From NCBI RefSeq assembly GCF_000238375.3, contig NZ_AHBZ03000014.1, positions 620,001 through 684,000 on the forward strand: a stretch of DNA of 64,000 nt, read 5' to 3'. The notes under the pieces were generated by a model. That model was not told where the DNA came from. It did no database searches and was given only the letters and a program-made list of their open reading frames with translations. Positions 46,546 through 54,826 of this stretch are shown piece after piece. Source of the DNA: Pseudoalteromonas citrea. Its GTDB lineage: Bacteria > Pseudomonadota > Gammaproteobacteria > Enterobacterales > Alteromonadaceae. The translations under genes were made by a program, and so were the position numbers. Within the stretch, counting starts at the first letter, position 1; every line of letters starts with the position of its first letter.

Positions 46546-48141
46546 TCATAAGTGATTGGGTATAAGTTCAAACCAATCAATTAACGCCCCGTTATTACCT
46601 ATTGAGCGGATCTCTAACTGATCAGCTCCTTTTATTACCGAGCCGGGTACGCTAACTTCTTTAAATTCTTTACCACCGTGACCGTTAAACCGAGCCACAA
46701 GGTGATGCCCTTGCCAAAACTCTAGCAACGTATCCTTTGCTCCTCGCATACGTACATTTACAGTAACTACGCTCGAAACCTCACTGCTCAAATCAAACTT
46801 TAACCATGCTGGTTTAAATGGGATATATCCATCCGGTGTATGATGATCTGCATTTGTAGACAAACCAACGACTTGTAACTCATCCTTTTTACTCAACATA
46901 CTATGTCGTTGTGAAAAGTAATGTTCGGCCTCAACTTTTTGACCTATTGCTAATTTAGGGTATTGACCTGTATAAGCAATGTTACTGGCTTTACTTTGCA
47001 TTCCCTCTTTAACTGCATGCACTTTATAGCTTATAAAATTAGAAGATGGGTTTGAATCCCGGTACTTCGCTGCGCTCAGACCGTCTTTTACAAGCTGCCA
47101 CTGTCGGGTGCCCTTACCTTTGCTGTCTAAAACGCTGCGATATAATGCATACGTTACACCTTCTTCATTAGCCGCATCCCAACCAAGTTGCACTTGATGT
47201 TCAACCAGCTCTTTAGTAACAAGGCCTTTAGGTGCAGTTGGTAGAGATTTTAGCTTGTTATGCTCAACCCTTGCACGCTTTTGAGCGTGTAATAAACCCG
47301 ATGTAAACTGCTCAGAGTGATCAATGGCAAGCTCCTTACCATCCAATACCAAGCGAAAGCCTTCAATGCTGCCAATAAAGTCAGCAGCAGTCCAGCGCTC
47401 TTTGACTATATCACGTGGTTGCCAATGCCAAGCAGAACCCCCTATTGCATATCGAGAACAGTGTTTATTGTCATCATTTTTATATTCTATGCAGGTTTGA
47501 GTTAACTCTCTTACATTCCCCAACATATCATGCAAACCAAAACGGTTGGGCCGATACATACCAACCACTGTGTGGTAAATTGCTCCATCATTGCAATTCA
47601 CACTACGGGTATATTCAACGCCATGATGTAATTGTACAGCAGCGATGTTAGCTCTATCTTCAACATTTTCATATTCACATACGTCGCTATGTTCATAATC
47701 TTCTCCAAATGCGAATCGGCTTTTTTGGCCTGCTAAAGCGGCAAATTCATATTCTTCGATCGTCGGCAAGCGATAAAACTTTCCCGTTTCTTTTGTTAGC
47801 CACTGCGCATAATCCATTGCTCCTTGCACACCAACACACACCACTGGTCTGAATGGTTCGTTAACTAACTCGGGGCTATCCCAACTTCCAGGCTTATCTG
47901 GAGAAGGCCATTGGCTTTTAGTGAATACCATACAGTTATTAGGTACTGTATAACCCGTCGCTTGCACAAAACGTTGAAATTCAGCTACGGTAACTTCGTA
48001 TTTCCCCATATAAAATTGCTGGTCTATGTCTTGATTGTCCATTGAGATCAAAACCGGTTCAATGGGTGTTACTGTAACCTGCTCATTCGCCACAACCGAG
48101 TAGCTACTCACTAATAACAATGCTGATGTATATAGTTTCAT
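46546..48141 (-). CDS. Secreted formylglycine-generating-enzyme-like (SUMF1/PvdO-type) protein
   Basis: 531 residues: signal peptide (MKLYTSALLLVSSYSVVA), an FGE-sulfatase fold (YMGKYEVTVAEFQRFVQATGY, ALAGQKSRFAFGED, MLGNVRELT, GGSAWHW, GFRLVLDG), a fibronectin-like stretch and a C-terminal jelly-roll, carbohydrate-binding-like part. The fold is shared by true FGE, PvdO and many binding proteins. Since active FGE uses a Cys pair that I could not place with confidence, the function is open. AAAGGAGA before the ATG. It converges on the regulator gene at 44743. Confidence 0.8.
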   Translation of the reverse strand: MKLYTSALLLVSSYSVVANEQVTVTPIEPVLISMDNQDIDQQFYMGKYEVTVAEFQRFVQATGYTVPNNCMVFTKSQWPSPDKPGSWDSPELVNEPFRPVVCVGVQGAMDYAQWLTKETGKFYRLPTIEEYEFAALAGQKSRFAFGEDYEHSDVCEYENVEDRANIAAVQLHHGVEYTRSVNCNDGAIYHTVVGMYRPNRFGLHDMLGNVRELTQTCIEYKNDDNKHCSRYAIGGSAWHWQPRDIVKERWTAADFIGSIEGFRLVLDGKELAIDHSEQFTSGLLHAQKRARVEHNKLKSLPTAPKGLVTKELVEHQVQLGWDAANEEGVTYALYRSVLDSKGKGTRQWQLVKDGLSAAKYRDSNPSSNFISYKVHAVKEGMQSKASNIAYTGQYPKLAIGQKVEAEHYFSQRHSMLSKKDELQVVGLSTNADHHTPDGYIPFKPAWLKFDLSSEVSSVVTVNVRMRGAKDTLLEFWQGHHLVARFNGHGGKEFKEVSVPGSVIKGADQLEIRSIGNNGALIDWFELIPNHL

Positions 48142-48627
48142 ATGTATGTCTCCTTTAAGCTTGCGACTACTTTAGCTAGACAAGTCAGGACATATCTTAT
48201 GTAAAAACTATTTTCTATTCGCTTAGAAAATAAATAGAATTTTCACCACTCAAAAATCATCCCACCAATAAGTATTAAGTCATTGTTATATAGTTTTTTA
48301 ATTGAACATTTCAGATAAAAGACAACAAATTTCTGCGACACAGATCAATTAAAAGAAACATTGCTACAATTCAGTGCAAATGCCAGTAGATTTTCCTATA
48401 AATGGTGCAAATCAGCTAAACCGGATAACAGTTAAAATCATAACAGCATGAAAAATATACACTTTGAATCTTGGTATGGTTTTTTCTTTAAAAATTGTAC
48501 GTATTTACAAGACAGTCAAACGTTATGTCCGACCTTTACCAAACTTTACACCTGCTATGGCACTTAGAGATCAGTATTTGGCAAATCCATGATGCTCACA
48601 CCCCAGTCAAAAAATGGAGTGCTCATA
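48142..48627. other. Intergenic region between the FGE-like gene and the HTH gene
   Basis: 486 bases, AT-rich, without a convincing gene. It must contain the promoter of the FGE-like gene (minus) and of the psq-HTH/GNAT pair (plus). A 39-codon ORF at 48448-48567 has no ribosome-binding site. I saw no strong repeats or clear operator. Confidence 0.4.
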
Positions 48628-48882
48628 ATGCAATACAAACACAATGACAAAGAAGCAATGCGTGATGCATTGCGCGAGGTGTTAAATAAACAGTTATCTA
48701 TTTGCAGTGCAGCGGATAAATACAACTTACCTCGAGTGGCTATTTACCGTGCAATTCGTGCGCATCAAGCAAATACATCATCACATGTCACCAACTTACA
48801 CAACGCAAAAGCAAAATTAGAAAAACACATAGCACATATTCGAGCACAATTAACAAAACTAGAAGACCCTCAAACACCATGA
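48628..48882 (+). CDS. Small psq-type helix-turn-helix protein
   Basis: 84 residues. The middle (MRDALREVLNKQLSICSAADKYNLPRVAIYRAIRAH) is a pipsqueak/psq-like HTH of the kind found in transposase and resolvase N-termini and in stand-alone regulators. A coiled-coil-like C-terminal helix (AKAKLEKHIAHIRAQLTKLE) may dimerise it. ATG 48628 with TGGAG 9 nt upstream. The stop overlaps the next ATG (ATGA), so it is translationally coupled to the GNAT gene. Confidence 0.7.
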   Translation: MQYKHNDKEAMRDALREVLNKQLSICSAADKYNLPRVAIYRAIRAHQANTSSHVTNLHNAKAKLEKHIAHIRAQLTKLEDPQTP

Positions 48883-49439
48883 ACAGCCATATAAAACAAC
48901 TTACTTCGCTTGCACAATACAAAGCGCAGTTAACTGACTTACTCTATAAGTGTATTAAAAGTGGTGCGTCTTTGGGATTTAACATCGATGTGGATAAACA
49001 ACAGCTAAGTGCTTATTGGGAAGAAACCAACACACAACTGCAAAGCCGTATGTTCTTGGGGTATTTTATAAAAAATACACTAGTCGGTTGTGTTCACTAT
49101 ACTCAGTGTCAAAAGCAGAATGGATTGCATCGTGCTGAAATAGAAAAATTACTTGTTCATCCACAATATCAGCGCTTGGGGGTTGCATCAGCCCTGATGC
49201 ACTCAATAGAAAATGAGGCTACTAAACAAGGCATTGAGTTACTTGTATTAGATACGCAAACAGGCGATAAATCTGAATATTTTTATCAAAAAGTAAAGTA
49301 CACAAAAAGTGGAGTAACCCCTCACTTTGTATCTGACAGCAAGGGGGGTTTCTTCAGTACTAGCTATTACTTTAAAATACTACTTCCCACCAGCCAAATC
49401 AATAAAACTGCCTGTGGCGTAGCTAGCCTCATCACTTAA
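48879..49439 (+). CDS. GNAT acetyltransferase coupled to the HTH gene
   Basis: 186 residues with GNAT motif A (IEKLLVHPQYQRLGVASALM) and a short C-terminal FYQKVKYTKSGVTPHF, a plan seen in aminoglycoside- or peptide-type GNATs; substrate unknown. Overlaps the HTH gene by 4 bp. The last 20 codons (ILLPTSQINKTACGVASLIT) run 60 bp into the convergent SDR gene and look non-conserved, as if the original stop at about 49380 had been lost. Confidence 0.78.
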   Translation: MNSHIKQLTSLAQYKAQLTDLLYKCIKSGASLGFNIDVDKQQLSAYWEETNTQLQSRMFLGYFIKNTLVGCVHYTQCQKQNGLHRAEIEKLLVHPQYQRLGVASALMHSIENEATKQGIELLVLDTQTGDKSEYFYQKVKYTKSGVTPHFVSDSKGGFFSTSYYFKILLPTSQINKTACGVASLIT

Positions 49440-50135
49440 TAACCACACAATGGCATTAGCCACTTCTAATGCCGTACCGCCCCGACCCAGTGGCAGTTGA
49501 GGTGCTAACCGAGAAACACGCTCCGCTTCTCCTCCATCACGATGTATATCTGTATAAATACATCCAGGCCTAACGCAGTTAACTCGCACACCATATTGTG
49601 CAAGCTCCAATGATAAACCTGTTGTAAACGTATCTATGGCCCCTTTTGAGGCGGCATAATCAACATACTCGTTAGCGCCACCCAGTCGCGATGCAGCTGA
49701 CGACACATTTACTATTGCGCACTTCGACATATCATCCTGCATTTTAAAATGCTTAACGGCTTCTCTGGCACAAATAAAATAAGGCGTCACGTTATGTTGT
49801 AAAATATGATTGATACGCTCCGCCGTCATATTTTCGACTCGTTGCTGGTGGGCCAATATCCCAACGTTATTGACCAAATGCGTAATTGGTCCATACATCA
49901 ATGCCACTGATGAAAACAGCTTCTCTACTTGATTTTCATCACTTATATCAGCTTGAAACGCAGTAGCTTGACCTCCAGCAGCGTTAATAGACCTTACCAG
50001 CTCTTTAGCCGCACTATGATTTTCTTTATAATTGATTGCGACTATGTAGTCCTGTTCTGCGAGTAATTTCACTGCGGCGGCACCAATACCACGGCTGCCA
50101 CCTGTTATTAAAACAACTTTTTTACGCGTTACCAT
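49380..50135 (-). CDS. Short-chain dehydrogenase/reductase
   Basis: 251 residues of the SDR family. TGGSRGIG at 11-18 binds NAD(P), NNVGI is present, the catalytic S-Y-K triad is VSSAASR ... YVDYAASKG, and the C-terminal RPGCIYTDIH is typical. Most similar by eye to YgfF/glucose-1-dehydrogenase-type members; substrate unknown. ATG with AAAGGTG upstream. Confidence 0.9.
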   Translation of the reverse strand: MVTRKKVVLITGGSRGIGAAAVKLLAEQDYIVAINYKENHSAAKELVRSINAAGGQATAFQADISDENQVEKLFSSVALMYGPITHLVNNVGILAHQQRVENMTAERINHILQHNVTPYFICAREAVKHFKMQDDMSKCAIVNVSSAASRLGGANEYVDYAASKGAIDTFTTGLSLELAQYGVRVNCVRPGCIYTDIHRDGGEAERVSRLAPQLPLGRGGTALEVANAIVWLLSDEASYATGSFIDLAGGK

Positions 50136-50332
50136 ACTGTTTCACCTTTATCTCCCATGATCTTCACCAGGTAAAATGGACACCGTCCTATCAAAACTCA
50201 TTTTATCTGCTCCACTCAGTGTCACACTTACTTATGAACACCTGTCGTTTTCGCGTATAAAGAAGCAAAAAAATAACGGCTAATAAGGTGCTTAGCCGTT
50301 ATGTATATTCAAGTAAAAGTTAACACATGCTG

Positions 50333-53300
50333 CTACTGGCCAAAGTTACTCGGAGCAGCAGGTACTGTTAACGGCTTTTTCGGGTTAGCTTTTAACTCAT
50401 CAAGCAATTCTTTCACCGCTCGTTCGACAGACGGGTCTTTACCCGCTTGAATTAGCTCAGGTCGGTCTATGACTTCAATATCAGGGCTTACGCCTTCATC
50501 TTCAATGATCCAATTACCTTCATTGTCTAGAATACGGAAAGTCGCAGCAATTACAGAACCACCATCAACTAATCCAGGGTTACCTGAAATACCAATTAAG
50601 CCACCCCAAGTGCGGGTACCTATCAGTTTACCAAGTCCCGCTTGTCGGAAGTAATAAGGGAGTGCATCGCCACCAGAACTCGAGTAACCATTGATCAACA
50701 TCGCCTTAGGTCCATCGTGAGCAAATTGCGGTGTCTTGGTTGGTTCAACACCACGACGCTTCCAATAATTTAACGGTTTTCGCGCCAACCATGTGATCAT
50801 ATGCTCAGGAATAAACCCGCCACCATTATATCGATCGTCAATGATCATGGCTTCTTTGGTTGTTTGTGGTAAAAAGTTTTTAAATAATGAGCGGTTACCT
50901 GCATAGTGGGTGTTTGGTAAATGTACATACCCCACACGACCACCAGACAATTTATCAACATACTCTGCACGAGAGTTAGTCCACTCAAGGTATCTTAAAC
51001 CTTGTTCACTCGCGACTGGTTTAACAGTTACTTTCCAACTACCTTCGAAACTTGGCGATTGGTTCAAAACCAATTCAACTTGTTCCCCTTGGGTATTTTC
51101 TAATAACTCATAAAAATTCAAAACCGTGTTAACTGCGCGGCCATTGACACTCAGAATATAGTCACCAACATTGGCTTTTACGCCCGTTTCATTCAACGGT
51201 GAGCGAAAGTCCTCATGCCAGTTTTCACCTTTAAAAATATTCTCAATTTTTACAAAGCCAGACTCATGTGCGCTAATTTGTGCGCCTAATAAACCATGCT
51301 TTAAACGCGTTGCCTCTGGCATATCACCGGAGTTAACATAAATATGACCTGCATTGATTTCACCCGCAATCTCACTCAGTACATAATCTAAATCCGTACG
51401 ATGTGCGATTGCGTCCGCCATTGGCTGATAACGCTTTAAAATAGCATCCCAATCTTGACCATGATGATTCTCATCGTAGAACCAATCTCGTAATGTGCGC
51501 CATCCTTCTCTGTACATTTGCGCCCACTCAATTTGTGGATCGATTTTCAACATCATATCACTCAGGTCAAGCTGAGTAGACTGTAAATCCTGCTTGGCAG
51601 CGGGCTTTATCACGCTATAATTTTTGCCCGATTTCACAATAATGTGCGCCATATTGGCCGACACTTTATAGCTGCTTACCCCTTTTGCAACCGTCGCCAC
51701 TTTCTCGCTTGATTTAGTAGGAACAAGTTTCAACTGGCCGTCACTGAGCGCAAGTACCCCCCCTTTTACGCCCGTAAGATTGCGATAATTTCCTGCAGGA
51801 GTATTTAATGCGACAGCACGCGTCATAAAGCCATTGCTGTCTAGTTTGATATCAACCGCTTTTTCCTCGTCACTTGCCTCTGACGTAGCACTTAGTATGC
51901 TCGCTTCATCGCTTTGCGGTGCATTTAAAGCGCTTATTTGATCATTTACAGCAACCGAATAAATACGCGTTGCTTTATTGAACATATAGTCAAATTCATA
52001 ACTGCTGAACGTTAAGTTATAATCACGCTCAGAAGTGAAATAAAGGTACTGACCATCAGGCGAGAATGTAGGGTTGGTTTCGCTCATCATCTCATCGGTT
52101 AATCGAGTAACCGATTTACTATTTATATTGTAGTGCCAAAGTGATGCATAGCGGTTTTCGTTATTTTTAACAAACACCACATCTTCACTATTGGGTGACC
52201 ATATATAGTGTGTTAAGCCATCTTCATCATATTTTGCGGTATCTACTTTGTGTTGCTTACCCGTTTCTATATCCAACCACCATAGCGTGTGATTTTTATC
52301 TGCAAACAATAACTTCGTATTATCTGGCGACCATAGAGGATCGAAACGCCAAATAGTCCCGTTACTCGTAAGTTGCTTCACTTCATTGTTATTGGCTCTA
52401 TCACGCAAGTAAATTTCATATTCACCAGTTTCATCACTCATGTAAGCAATATAACGACCATCCGCAGACCAAGTTGCTGAGATTTCACGGCCTACTGGGG
52501 TATGACTTAAATTACGGGTTGGCCCCTGCTTCGCAGGTACACTGAATAACTCACCACGGGCACTAAATAGTGCGCGTTTACCATCATGCGACACATCCAT
52601 TGAATCAATAAAGTCACTCACGTTTTTACTGTACGCCATGGTATATTCACGGCTGCCTTCAACATTTAGCGCTAACTTTTCAGTGCGTTTTGTCGCTTCA
52701 TCAAACCGATATAAGAATCCTCCATTTTCATACACTATGGCGTCCGGTCCTGCTGATGGCCAAAGTACATCAAAATCTTGATGACCTGTCATCTTAACTG
52801 GCTTTTTGCCTGAACGATGCTTGTATAGGTTGAGTGTATAGTCTCTATCAGACACAAAGTAGATACTGTCGTTTACCCAAGTAGGCTGCTGATCAGTAGC
52901 GCGGTTCGTTGTTAGTTGTTCTGATGTATTATTCTCTAAATCATATACCCAAACATCTTGTGCTCGGCCACCCCGAGAACGCTTCCAAGTCCTAAACTCT
53001 CTGTCTATCGGTGTATAAACATACTTTTTCCCGTCGGGTGATAACATACCACCGCCCGTTTCTGGGATGTTCAGTGGTTGCTCGAGTCCACCAGCAACAG
53101 GCACCATAAACGGTCTACCAACTCGCTTACCATAAGGCGTACGATTCGCACGAAAAACGACATGCTGGCCGTCTGGTGTCCAATCTAATACTCGATAATC
53201 AAACCCACCACGAGGTGGCATCTTACCTACATCGTTATAGTAGGTAAGCTGCTTCAAATCAGAGCCGTCACGGTTAATTACATAAATTTGGCGGCTGCCA

Positions 53301-53569
53301 TTATATTGAGCTGAAAACGCAATTTTAGACCCATCAGGCGAGAATTTAGGAAAAGTTTCAAAACCAACATGATCCGTTAAGCGCGTACTCTTACCTGTTT
53401 TTCTGTTAGAGACATAAATATCACCACTGTAAACAAAGGTAACATAGTCTTTGTGAATATCGGGAAAGCGTAATAGTCGCGTATCTTCTGTTTGGTATGC
53501 GGCAACCATCGGAGAAATAGCGGGCGCAATAGCGACGGCCATTGCGGTAAATAATGTACGTAGTTTCAA
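50333..53569 (-). CDS. Tricorn-like S41 peptidase with N-terminal beta-propeller (PD40) repeats
   Basis: 1078-residue secreted protease. Signal peptide MKLRTLFTAMAVAIAPAISPMVAA; many PD40/WD40-like repeats (about residues 45-560, SPDGxxIAFSA-type) form propellers, followed by a PDZ domain (about 780-860) and an S41 catalytic domain with the nucleophile in GYSSSGGDALPYYF. Like archaeal tricorn it probably trims peptides, here in the periplasm. The start is TTG 53569, with AAGGA 7 nt upstream. A perfect palindrome lies just upstream. Confidence 0.93.
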   Translation of the reverse strand: MKLRTLFTAMAVAIAPAISPMVAAYQTEDTRLLRFPDIHKDYVTFVYSGDIYVSNRKTGKSTRLTDHVGFETFPKFSPDGSKIAFSAQYNGSRQIYVINRDGSDLKQLTYYNDVGKMPPRGGFDYRVLDWTPDGQHVVFRANRTPYGKRVGRPFMVPVAGGLEQPLNIPETGGGMLSPDGKKYVYTPIDREFRTWKRSRGGRAQDVWVYDLENNTSEQLTTNRATDQQPTWVNDSIYFVSDRDYTLNLYKHRSGKKPVKMTGHQDFDVLWPSAGPDAIVYENGGFLYRFDEATKRTEKLALNVEGSREYTMAYSKNVSDFIDSMDVSHDGKRALFSARGELFSVPAKQGPTRNLSHTPVGREISATWSADGRYIAYMSDETGEYEIYLRDRANNNEVKQLTSNGTIWRFDPLWSPDNTKLLFADKNHTLWWLDIETGKQHKVDTAKYDEDGLTHYIWSPNSEDVVFVKNNENRYASLWHYNINSKSVTRLTDEMMSETNPTFSPDGQYLYFTSERDYNLTFSSYEFDYMFNKATRIYSVAVNDQISALNAPQSDEASILSATSEASDEEKAVDIKLDSNGFMTRAVALNTPAGNYRNLTGVKGGVLALSDGQLKLVPTKSSEKVATVAKGVSSYKVSANMAHIIVKSGKNYSVIKPAAKQDLQSTQLDLSDMMLKIDPQIEWAQMYREGWRTLRDWFYDENHHGQDWDAILKRYQPMADAIAHRTDLDYVLSEIAGEINAGHIYVNSGDMPEATRLKHGLLGAQISAHESGFVKIENIFKGENWHEDFRSPLNETGVKANVGDYILSVNGRAVNTVLNFYELLENTQGEQVELVLNQSPSFEGSWKVTVKPVASEQGLRYLEWTNSRAEYVDKLSGGRVGYVHLPNTHYAGNRSLFKNFLPQTTKEAMIIDDRYNGGGFIPEHMITWLARKPLNYWKRRGVEPTKTPQFAHDGPKAMLINGYSSSGGDALPYYFRQAGLGKLIGTRTWGGLIGISGNPGLVDGGSVIAATFRILDNEGNWIIEDEGVSPDIEVIDRPELIQAGKDPSVERAVKELLDELKANPKKPLTVPAAPSNFGQ

Positions 53570-53580
53570 AGTACAATCCT

Positions 53581-53613
53581 TATATTGTTATTTAATCACA
53601 TAATAACAATATA
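53581..53613. promoter_or_regulatory. 11-bp-arm palindrome upstream of the S41 peptidase gene
   Basis: TATATTGTTAT (53581-53591) and ATAACAATATA (53603-53613) are exact inverted repeats around 11 nt. They begin 11 nt before the start codon, so they are in the 5' UTR or cover the promoter; a hairpin or a repressor site. Confidence 0.5.
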
Positions 53614-53768
53614 AGGAGAGATGTCAGCATTGTGCGATAACTAACTGCACCAGTATATAAAACATAAAAACCTCTTAACCTTTAAATAAGATTATTAAAC
53701 CTTACTTTAAAGACACATTTAACACACACAAAAAACCAAAGATAAACTCAATTTAATTTAACTTTGTA

Positions 53769-53796
53769 TTGACACAATCGATCGTACCTATAATAC
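53769..53796 (+). promoter_or_regulatory. Promoter of the Cys-rich secreted protein
   Basis: TTGACA and TAATAC (or the overlapping TATAAT two bases upstream) with 16 (14) nt spacing; the transcript start falls about 40 nt before the ATG. Confidence 0.65.
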
Positions 53797-53838
53797 ATAC
53801 AAACCCATCAAGGGGAAAAATAAAATTATAAAGGATAT

Positions 53839-54252
53839 ATGATGAAAAAAATGTTATTGATCGCAATGATTTCTGCGCCCGCTTTCGCAGCTAACTTTGA
53901 GTCTGTGAGTGAGAGTTCTTCTATCGATACTTCAATATTTGAAGAGCTCGTTTCACCAAGCTTAGCAGAAAGCAGTTGCTCAACTGGCATGATAAAAGAA
54001 ACTTATCTAGAGTGTAAAACACGCCCTATTTATTCTGAGAGACATGTAACAGTTTGCCACTATCAAGCATACAATAGCGTCGGGGAAATTAGTTATGAGC
54101 ATAATTTAACGCGCTATCAATGTTTAGGTCCTGTTTACATTGGTAATCACCGCTATGACTTATCTAAAACAGAGTGGAAAGTGAAGCAAACGGTCGTCGG
54201 TACTGAAAAGTACGATTGCCAAACACGTGAAAGGTGGGTGTGTGCTTACTAA
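53839..54252 (+). CDS. Small secreted Cys-rich hypothetical protein
   Basis: 137 residues. Signal peptide MMKKMLLIAMISAPAFA, then about 120 residues with six cysteines at SSCSTG, LECKT, VCHY, QCLG, DCQT and VCAY, enough for three disulfides. No family recognised. Start ATG 53839, with AAAGGA 5 nt upstream, from a near-consensus promoter. It is a lone plus-strand gene between the S41 protease (divergent) and FKBP (convergent). Confidence 0.8.
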   Translation: MMKKMLLIAMISAPAFAANFESVSESSSIDTSIFEELVSPSLAESSCSTGMIKETYLECKTRPIYSERHVTVCHYQAYNSVGEISYEHNLTRYQCLGPVYIGNHRYDLSKTEWKVKQTVVGTEKYDCQTRERWVCAY

Positions 54253-54295
54253 AGTTTAAAGTTATTTAAACAGTAATAAAGTAGCCCGATTACTC

Positions 54296-54327
54296 TAGCT
54301 TGGCACTACAGATTTAGCACCAAGCTA
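54296..54327. terminator. Weak hairpin after the Cys-rich gene
   Basis: TAGCTTGG and CCAAGCTA pair (8 bp) around a 16-nt loop, then TTTATT; a weak terminator, possibly for both convergent genes. Confidence 0.45.
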
Positions 54328-54343
54328 TTTATTAAGATATAGA

Positions 54344-54826
54344 CTAAGATTCTATTCTTAATAGCTCCACTTCAAAGATCAGTAACGAGCCTGGCTCAAT
54401 TTTACCTGCGGCCTGATCTCCATACCCTAAATTCGGGTGGATAAAAAAACGGAACTTATCACCAGCTTTCATTAACTGAACTCCTTCGGTCCACCCTGAA
54501 ATAACTTGATTTAACCCGAAACTAATCGGGCTATTACGCTCAACCGAGCTATCGAATACGCTACCGTCTAACATCGTGCCATGGTAATGTACATTTACTT
54601 TACTGGTTGCTGATGGGTGTACTTCCCCTTCACCTTCTACCAGCACTTCATATTGTAATCCAGACGATGTTTCGTGAATGCCTGCCTTTTTCGCATTCTC
54701 AGCCAGAAACTCTTGCGCTTTTATGCGATTTAAACCAGCCACTTCTTTTTGCTGTTGCTTATTTTTATAAATAAACCCGCCAATGACGATTATAACGACC
54801 AATAATATAATTTGTGTTGTCGACAT
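54344..54826 (-). CDS. Membrane-anchored FKBP-type peptidyl-prolyl isomerase
   Basis: 160 residues: N-terminal signal anchor (IILLVVIIVIGGFIY), a helical linker, and an FKBP domain with VNVHYHGTMLDGSVFDSS, FGLNQVISGWTEGVQLMKAGDKFRFFIHPNLGYG. Accelerates proline isomerisation in the periplasm. Its ATG overlaps the upstream Lon-like protease stop by 1 nt (TAATG), so the two are translationally coupled. Confidence 0.92.
   Translation of the reverse strand: MSTTQIILLVVIIVIGGFIYKNKQQQKEVAGLNRIKAQEFLAENAKKAGIHETSSGLQYEVLVEGEGEVHPSATSKVNVHYHGTMLDGSVFDSSVERNSPISFGLNQVISGWTEGVQLMKAGDKFRFFIHPNLGYGDQAAGKIEPGSLLIFEVELLRIES

Noticed and set aside
48448-48567. 39-codon ORF in the gap before the psq-HTH gene
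   Set aside because: No ribosome-binding site, no recognisable features.
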